From a virus, in the IMG/VR virus record IMGVR_UViG_3300048838_001812, positions 1-44,805 of that record: 44,805 nucleotides of DNA; one strand, 5' to 3'. The position numbers and the translations under genes were made by a program. Below the pieces are notes generated by a model, which was not told where the DNA came from, searched no databases, and saw only the letters and a program-made list of their open reading frames with translations. Positions 39,449 through 44,805 of this stretch are shown here, in pieces (the first letter of the stretch is position 1; every line of letters starts with the position of its first letter).

Positions 39449-42400
39449 TTAGGCGGCGCGCAGCTTGGCGGCGAGCTCCACGCTGATGTCGCGCTCTCCG
39501 GACATGCACCGCAGAAGCGCGACGTGAGAACATCCAACCTTGCGCGCCGTTGCCCGCACCGTGCCGTGACGTGCGATGACCTCCGTCAGCTCGAACTTGT
39601 CCATCGCGCCCGACTTCGGAGGGCCCGGCACGGGACCGTGGCGAGCTTGCCGCTCCAACACGCCTTGCTCCCACGCCCGTCCAGCCGGCCGTATGGCTCC
39701 CACATGCAGCGCGCGGCTAGGTCGTGTCCTTCGGACCGTTCTCAGGCGTCCTTGGGCCTGCTCCAGCTCGTTGGCGCAGCGTTCGTTCGCGAGCGCCCGA
39801 GCGCTCTTGTTGTAGCCCGCGAAGGCAGCTTCGATCGCTACGTCACCGAGGTTCGGGCGAGGGTCGCCGAGCGTGATCAAGGCGTCCACATGCTGCAGGT
39901 CGTTGCGACCACGGACGGCGCCGTAGTGCGCGAACAGGATCTCACCCTGCCAGGCTTGCATGATGTGACCGAGGCGTTCGCGAGCGCGAGCCAGGGCCTC
40001 CGGCGTCTGCCTGAGCGCTGCCCATTCCTTTTCGACCTCGCGGTCGTTTGGGGCACGCGCAGCGCGAAGCGCCACTTCGACAGCCTTCATCGTGATGATG
40101 GCGAGCGAGCGCGTGCTCGGATCTTCTCCGGCCCAGTGCATGGCGTCACTCACGGCACGTACGAGCGGGTCGTTTACCAGAAGCTGCTTGCCGTCGAACC
40201 AGTCGGTGCGTTTGGCCGACGTCATTCGCAGATGCGAGCGATCCACGTTCGCGGCGTCGCGCGCCTCGAGCACGTGTACGACGGGAGGATAGCTCACCAA
40301 GGCCTCGTACATGGGCAAGTGCGAGGCTGCGTTAGCGTCGAGTATGGCGACGGCACCCGATTCGCGCAGCACCCGACGCAGCGGCTCGTTTTGGAACGTG
40401 AAGCTGGCGCAGCGAGGGCCCTCCTCATCGACCTTCACACAGACTTTGGAATCGGTGGTCAGTACGTGCAGGAGTGTCTTCAAAAGCCGCGACGCACGGC
40501 CGATACGCCTGGATGCTTGGAGATTGCCCCGGAGCCTATGCATCGCAACCCGGTGATCTAGCGGAGGCACGTCACAGATGCGGCCATCCGGATCAATCGC
40601 GACAGCCTTGGCGAACGCGACGACGTCGTCGCTCTCGACGCCCGTCTGCACGCGCGCAAAGCGCAGGTCCTCGGCCGAGACGTGTGAACCGTGGGACGCG
40701 ACGATGTCCTGTACGCTTCGGACTGTGGTCGTGTCCTTCTCCTCGCGCAGCCACGCTTCGAAGGCATCGAGCGCGGGCCGCATGCCGGCCGCGAAGCGCC
40801 ACACGAAGTCGCTCAGGCTGACACGCGTGACCTCAAAGTCCTCTGCCGTGAAGGTCTCCGTGACGAGCACAGCGGCGTGCTCATCGATGAAGGTAAGATC
40901 TGACGGACCCACTTTCTTCATGAGCGCATGGGGAGCGATCAGGATCCGTGCGTTGCTCGGTCCCTCCGCTCCCTCGCGCGCGGGACAGGAGTCGTAGTGC
41001 TCACAACGGCCCAGATTCTGGCCCTCACAGAGCACGTGCTGCATCGACTGTCCGCCCGCCACCAGGTGCTGCGCCACGTCGTGATAGTGACAGACAGGCG
41101 TTCCGTCGCTGTTGCGGAGCGAGAGCGGACCAAACAGGCGTCGTACCGTGGCTCCTTGCCCCTGAATGTGCGCTTGGAGCTCGCGACCAATCTCGTGCTT
41201 ATCTACGAAGATCGTAGTTTTCGAGTGCGGTGGGGCGCGAAGACCCCGCGCGTCAGGTGACTTGTACGGGGTCAGGGCGCGCTTGATTGCGACGTCGGTC
41301 GCGGTGCGTGTCTTCGCGGTTCCAGGCGGCGAGGCGATCAGCGTCAGGCGTGCGTCGAGGTTCTCAAGCAGGGAAGCAATCTGCGTAGCGACATCGTCCG
41401 CGGTGGGGAGGTCCGGAGCAGCGATGGAGAGTCGCCATCGGTGGAGGTCGTCTTCGGTGTTGATCGCAAGGCTCGCGTCGAGCGCGATCGCGACCGCGTG
41501 GTGCTCGGCTGCGAGCTTGGTGAAGCCGACAGTGGAAAGAGCTGCGTAGTGCCGCTCGAGCGTGGTCGCGGCAGACGCGCGACGGTCTTCGATGCGCGTG
41601 TCGGCCCCGGTCTCGCGCGCGATGGCTTCGCAAATGGCGACGAGGCGACTCGGGGGCGCCCCCTTGTCGAGCAGTGCTCCCGCGAGGACGAGAAACAGCG
41701 AGTGCCACTCAGCACTTACCTGCTTCACTGCGTGGGCGATGACGACGGCCCGCCTGGCCCACAGTTCGCCGGGATCGGAGATGGGGTCGAAGCGTACGGG
41801 TCGAGGAGTCTGATCCCGCCGCGAGCGCTTACCTTGTTCGGAAGAACCGGCTTTGGGCGCCGGCGGCTCCGGCACGATGGGTCGCATGTCGAAGAGGTCG
41901 AAGATGGGCTCGTACCTCACGAGCGCGCCGCTCTCGGGATCGCGGCGAGTGACTCGCGCCGCTCGCCATACCCGCCCGGAGCGATCGCAGCTCTTGTCGA
42001 GCGTAAGGCCTGCTTCCTTCAGCTGCGCGAGCCAGAGCTGAAAGTAGTCATTGGCCTCGGCAAGTCGCAGGGGAGTGGCAAGAGGCTGGATGATGCGCGC
42101 GCCGCGTAACGTTGTATGAATGCCGGCGGTGCTGAGCATAGGGATCTTTTTCCACTCCACCATGCTCGCCCGTGGGTCACGGTTCAGTTTCTTCCAGCTC
42201 TCGTGTGGCTCGTTGTCGTAGTCAGCGAAGAACACGCTGACGTAGAGCTCCTTGGGGTAGATGGGCACGCCAGCGTTATTGACACGATGGATACGCGAGC
42301 CATCTGCTGGCGCGTACATCGTCATCATGGCGTCGGTATCGAACTCCGTGTCGAGCGCCTCCTTTAGCGTCATGACCTTCATGCGCGGGCGAGCGTCGTG

Positions 42401-42454
42401 CTGCGGACCATTCCAGCCACGAAACTCGAGCGTAGGCATGACGCCGACGAACAC
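39449..42454 (-). CDS. Primase-polymerase / helicase fusion
   Basis: A 1001-residue replication protein. The N-terminus carries an archaeo-eukaryotic primase pattern: VSVFFADYDNE (D78-x-D80), STAGIHTTLRG (H113) and DKSCDRSGRVWRAAR (D157). Residues about 370 onward are a helicase: SPPGTAKT (375-382) is the P-loop and LTFIDEHA the Walker B. A four-cysteine group (VCHYHD...HVLCEGQNLGRCEHYDSC) between them suggests a Zn or Fe-S site. The C-terminus ends with a helix-turn-helix-like segment (HGTVRATARKVGCSHVALLR). It should prime and unwind phage DNA. GTG 42454 is used; ATG 42439 is possible. Confidence 0.78.
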   Translation of the reverse strand: MFVGVMPTLEFRGWNGPQHDARPRMKVMTLKEALDTEFDTDAMMTMYAPADGSRIHRVNNAGVPIYPKELYVSVFFADYDNEPHESWKKLNRDPRASMVEWKKIPMLSTAGIHTTLRGARIIQPLATPLRLAEANDYFQLWLAQLKEAGLTLDKSCDRSGRVWRAARVTRRDPESGALVRYEPIFDLFDMRPIVPEPPAPKAGSSEQGKRSRRDQTPRPVRFDPISDPGELWARRAVVIAHAVKQVSAEWHSLFLVLAGALLDKGAPPSRLVAICEAIARETGADTRIEDRRASAATTLERHYAALSTVGFTKLAAEHHAVAIALDASLAINTEDDLHRWRLSIAAPDLPTADDVATQIASLLENLDARLTLIASPPGTAKTRTATDVAIKRALTPYKSPDARGLRAPPHSKTTIFVDKHEIGRELQAHIQGQGATVRRLFGPLSLRNSDGTPVCHYHDVAQHLVAGGQSMQHVLCEGQNLGRCEHYDSCPAREGAEGPSNARILIAPHALMKKVGPSDLTFIDEHAAVLVTETFTAEDFEVTRVSLSDFVWRFAAGMRPALDAFEAWLREEKDTTTVRSVQDIVASHGSHVSAEDLRFARVQTGVESDDVVAFAKAVAIDPDGRICDVPPLDHRVAMHRLRGNLQASRRIGRASRLLKTLLHVLTTDSKVCVKVDEEGPRCASFTFQNEPLRRVLRESGAVAILDANAASHLPMYEALVSYPPVVHVLEARDAANVDRSHLRMTSAKRTDWFDGKQLLVNDPLVRAVSDAMHWAGEDPSTRSLAIITMKAVEVALRAARAPNDREVEKEWAALRQTPEALARARERLGHIMQAWQGEILFAHYGAVRGRNDLQHVDALITLGDPRPNLGDVAIEAAFAGYNKSARALANERCANELEQAQGRLRTVRRTRPSRALHVGAIRPAGRAWEQGVLERQARHGPVPGPPKSGAMDKFELTEVIARHGTVRATARKVGCSHVALLRCMSGERDISVELAAKLRAA

Positions 42455-42624
42455 GATGAGTGAACTCCAGAGAAAAGGCGACCACTCGCAGCGCGTCGTG
42501 GGCGCCTGCTTGCGGGGGGACGTTCAGTTGAGGGCGGTTACGGTGACGAGAGCGCGGGGGCGGTTGGCGCGATATGCGCAGCCGTCGCGTGGTCGCAAAG
42601 GTCAGACAGTGAAATCCAATTGCA

Positions 42625-44208
42625 TCACGGATTGTCCGGTTGCCCAACTCGGCTCGACGGCGCCTTCTCCCCAAGCTCGGCGCGATAGCGAACGCGCGCC
42701 CATCGCGTGCTCGGCTCGTTCGCAAGTAAGGTCTCGAAGTACTTTTGCTTCTGCTGGTCGGTCTTCGGCCGCCACGTGGGAAGCGCGAAGTCCATGGGAG
42801 GTTCCTCGCCGAAGCGGTCTCGATATTTGTGAAGGATCCAGCGGGGATTCAGGCCGTGCCTCGTCGCCACGCCGCACAAGCGCTTCCAGTGCGCCATGCG
42901 CAGCTCAGGGCTGTTCTCGTTGACCTCAACGAGCTCGCCCTCGGCCTCGGTCGGCGCTTCGCGCTCGGCGGCGAGGGTGGTGTCGCACTCCGGGCAAGTG
43001 CGCGTCTGGATAGGCAGAAGCGCGCTGCACCCCGGACACTCGCGCAACGGAGGTGGTGCAGCGTTGTTTCGCTCGCGCTTGGGCTTTGGTTTGAGCGAGT
43101 ACTCGCGGTCGTCTTGCGGAAGACCGTGCTCGAGCACGCACCCGGCGTGATCAAGGATGATCGCGGGTTGCCACTGGTACGGGCGCAGGATGCGCCCTGC
43201 TTGCTGCAGGTACAGCCCAAGCGACTTGGTGGGGCGTGCGAGGATCGCGCACTTCACGCGCGGGATGTCGAGGCCTTCAGCTAGGCAGTTCACCGAGGAG
43301 ACGACCTGAGTATCGCCGGAGGCGAGGCGCTTTAGGATCGCGTCACGCACGGGGGTCTCCGTATTCCCGTCGAGGTGCTCGACTGTGATGCCTGCATCGC
43401 GAAAGCGCTCGGTGATGTGCTGCGAGTGCGCCACGCTGGTGGCGAATACGATCGTTGCAACGCCATCCGCGTGTTTACGCCAGTGGGTGACGAGGTTGCC
43501 GATGAGTGGCGAGCGGTCCATCGCATCGGCAAGCTCGCGCTCGTCGTAGTCACCACGGCGGACCTTCACTTGCGATAAGTCGGGGCGCTGGTCAGGAGGC
43601 ACCGTGAAGCAGCGTGGCTCCACGAGTGCGCCCTGCGCGATGAGCTCCTTCATGGTCGCAACGACCAGGAGATCGGAATAGACGTCACCGAGCGGTGTGC
43701 CATCGGCGCGAAACGGAGTGGCGGTCAGGCCCACTTTGACGGCGCCTGCGTAGTAAGCATGGATGGCGCGCACGCCTGCCGAAGTGGAGCGATGTGCCTC
43801 GTCGCATATGACGAGATCGGCGGCAGGAAGTCGTCGGTAGCGCAAGGTGTCGATGCTTGCGATTTGCACTGCGGCGCCAGGGCACCAGCGCGTGTCCGTA
43901 GCCATGATCACCCCGAGCTGCTTTCGGTCGATGCCCGCGGCAACGAATCGTTCATACGCTTGGTTGATGAGCTCGCGTCGATGAGCAAGAAACAGCACGC
44001 GCATGCCAGCGTCGAGCGCGCAGCGCACGACCCCCGCAGCAACCGAGGTCTTTCCAGACCCCGTCGACGAACAGAGCAAGATTGCAAGACTGCCCTCGCG
44101 AATACGCCCTGAAAGAGCCGCAAGAGCCCGGAGTTGGTAGTCGCGAAGGACAAAGCTGCCCAGCACTGCCGAGCGGGCGCCCAGCAGCGTGACGAATGCA
44201 TCACGCAT
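42625..44208 (-). CDS. SF2 helicase, RadD-like
   Basis: A 527-residue DEAD-like helicase. Motif I is SSTGSGKT (47-54), motif II DEAH (136-139), then TATPFRADG, and motif VI QQAGRILRP. A CPGC...CPEC zinc site follows the helicase core, as in RadD-type proteins, and an extra C-terminal region (MAHWKRLCGVATRHGLNPRW; LANEPSTRWARVRYRAELG) resembles the usual C-terminal arm. It is a branch-migration or replication-restart helicase. ATG 44208 is preferred over TTG 44211. Confidence 0.83.
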   Translation of the reverse strand: MRDAFVTLLGARSAVLGSFVLRDYQLRALAALSGRIREGSLAILLCSSTGSGKTSVAAGVVRCALDAGMRVLFLAHRRELINQAYERFVAAGIDRKQLGVIMATDTRWCPGAAVQIASIDTLRYRRLPAADLVICDEAHRSTSAGVRAIHAYYAGAVKVGLTATPFRADGTPLGDVYSDLLVVATMKELIAQGALVEPRCFTVPPDQRPDLSQVKVRRGDYDERELADAMDRSPLIGNLVTHWRKHADGVATIVFATSVAHSQHITERFRDAGITVEHLDGNTETPVRDAILKRLASGDTQVVSSVNCLAEGLDIPRVKCAILARPTKSLGLYLQQAGRILRPYQWQPAIILDHAGCVLEHGLPQDDREYSLKPKPKRERNNAAPPPLRECPGCSALLPIQTRTCPECDTTLAAEREAPTEAEGELVEVNENSPELRMAHWKRLCGVATRHGLNPRWILHKYRDRFGEEPPMDFALPTWRPKTDQQKQKYFETLLANEPSTRWARVRYRAELGEKAPSSRVGQPDNP

Positions 44209-44262
44209 CAACGAACCTTTCTGTGATCTGACTCGGTGGCCGAGGTACGGTGAGGAGGTCAG

Positions 44263-44805
44263 TTACGTCGATTCGCTCCGTGTAGGGGCGCGATGGAACT
44301 GCGTGACTTCCGCGCCCGGAAACACCGCGCACATCGCCGCGATGGTCGCGGCATCCCGAAATGTCATCTCGTTACGCTCCGCGCCTGTGTAAGCGGGCAC
44401 GAGCCACAGCTCGCCTATGGCGTCAGCCCGGACGCACAGCTCGATCCCAAGCGCCTCGAGCGCCCTGATCTGGTCCTCAGTGATCGGACGCGCGAGCGAT
44501 GGCGCGGTCTGCGCGGGCAAGGGGATGGCCGACGTGCGGGAGCGCTTGCTCTCCCCGGAAGTGCTCGACGGCTGCACGCGGACGACCTGCCCAAACAGGT
44601 CCGTCGACGCTGCCGGCACCTGCGGAGGGGAAGCCATCGGAGTAGATTGCTTCGTTGCGCGTTGAGGTGGGTTCTTACGAAGCCACTCGGTGCAGAGGAA
44701 CGTGTCCTCGCGCGCGCACCCGCCGCCGTCGAGGTAGCTCCGGCATCGCCTGGTGCCGGCGATGGCGACGTAGTGGGGGCACTCGATGGAGGAGTCACGC
44801 AACAC
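44263..44805 (-). CDS. Cysteine-cluster protein, partial at the window edge
   Basis: At least 180 residues; the frame may continue past the window, since the first codon is the final GTG. The N-terminus has four to five cysteines (CPHYVAIAGTRRCRSYLDGG, then CAREDTFLC), a probable Zn or Fe-S site. The middle is low-complexity proline/serine, and the C-terminus has a domain starting ARPITEDQIRALEALGIELC and ending DAATIAAMCAVFPGAEVTQF. I do not recognise the family. Its place before the helicase suggests replication or regulation. Confidence 0.55.
   Translation of the reverse strand: MLRDSSIECPHYVAIAGTRRCRSYLDGGGCAREDTFLCTEWLRKNPPQRATKQSTPMASPPQVPAASTDLFGQVVRVQPSSTSGESKRSRTSAIPLPAQTAPSLARPITEDQIRALEALGIELCVRADAIGELWLVPAYTGAERNEMTFRDAATIAAMCAVFPGAEVTQFHRAPTRSEST

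Noticed and set aside
1-44805. Extracellular contractile injection system instead of a phage
   Set aside because: Capsid, portal, terminase, prohead protease and connectors are all present, so the contractile tail belongs to a phage.
1-44805. tRNA or rRNA genes
   Set aside because: No cloverleaf-like segment with the GTTCRA T-loop pattern, or rRNA signature, was noticed on either strand, although this was only read by eye.

Overview
The window is a 44.8-kb stretch of a GC-rich, tightly packed contractile-tailed (myovirus-type) phage genome, read here as a prophage or an assembled phage genome. Almost every gene lies on the minus strand, so the map reads from right to left: replication and repair, lysis and packaging, head, neck, tail tube and sheath, tape measure, baseplate, fibres. 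Neighbouring genes mostly overlap by ATGA, TAATG or TGATG junctions. The host cannot be named from sequence alone. High GC and a phage-borne cysteine-rich lipoprotein (21033-21299), whose C..G...C....C...G.W....C pattern I associate with myxobacterial surface proteins, suggest a Myxococcota (deltaproteobacterial) host.

Replication and recombination (about 36.5-44.8 kb): an edge gene with a cysteine cluster, a RadD-like SF2 helicase, a 1001-residue primase-polymerase/helicase fusion, a Cas4/RecB-type nuclease with an Fe-S-type cysteine set, a MazG-like plus deoxyribosyltransferase-like protein, and a small PD-(D/E)XK nuclease. Lysis and packaging (32.1-36.5 kb): a secreted lytic transglycosylase, a small-terminase-like protein and the large terminase. 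Head (21.3-29.8 kb): portal, minor head protein, an XRE plus sigma-region-4-like regulator, a DNA adenine methylase fused to an XkdF-type prohead protease, a scaffold-like protein, the major capsid protein and connectors. Tail (0-21 kb): completion and terminator proteins, sheath, tube, two tail-assembly-chaperone frames joined by a probable -1 frameshift, tape measure, hub and LysM proteins, spike, gp25, J, and fibre proteins.

Four pieces break this conserved order. (1) A mercury-type cassette on the plus strand lies between the large terminase and the portal: MerR with its operator, a thioredoxin-MerC fusion, a small thioredoxin-like protein, a MerP-like lipoprotein and a truncated lipoprotein. 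It has no mercuric reductase. (2) A short tyrosine recombinase on the plus strand lies between the two terminase genes. Beside it is a 1.06-kb non-coding region with inverted clusters of GTTCGGTT/AACCGAAC around a G-quadruplex-like tract and a hairpin. (3) A two-gene AbiE-like cassette (winged-helix protein plus nucleotidyltransferase) lies on the plus strand in the fibre module with its own operator. (4) A protein resembling a degenerate glycoside hydrolase separates sheath from tube. Other non-coding structures are about 100-bp direct repeats upstream of the methylase-protease and a 60-bp interrupted palindrome below the primase.

All assignments come from reading motifs and gene order. No database search or structure prediction was run.
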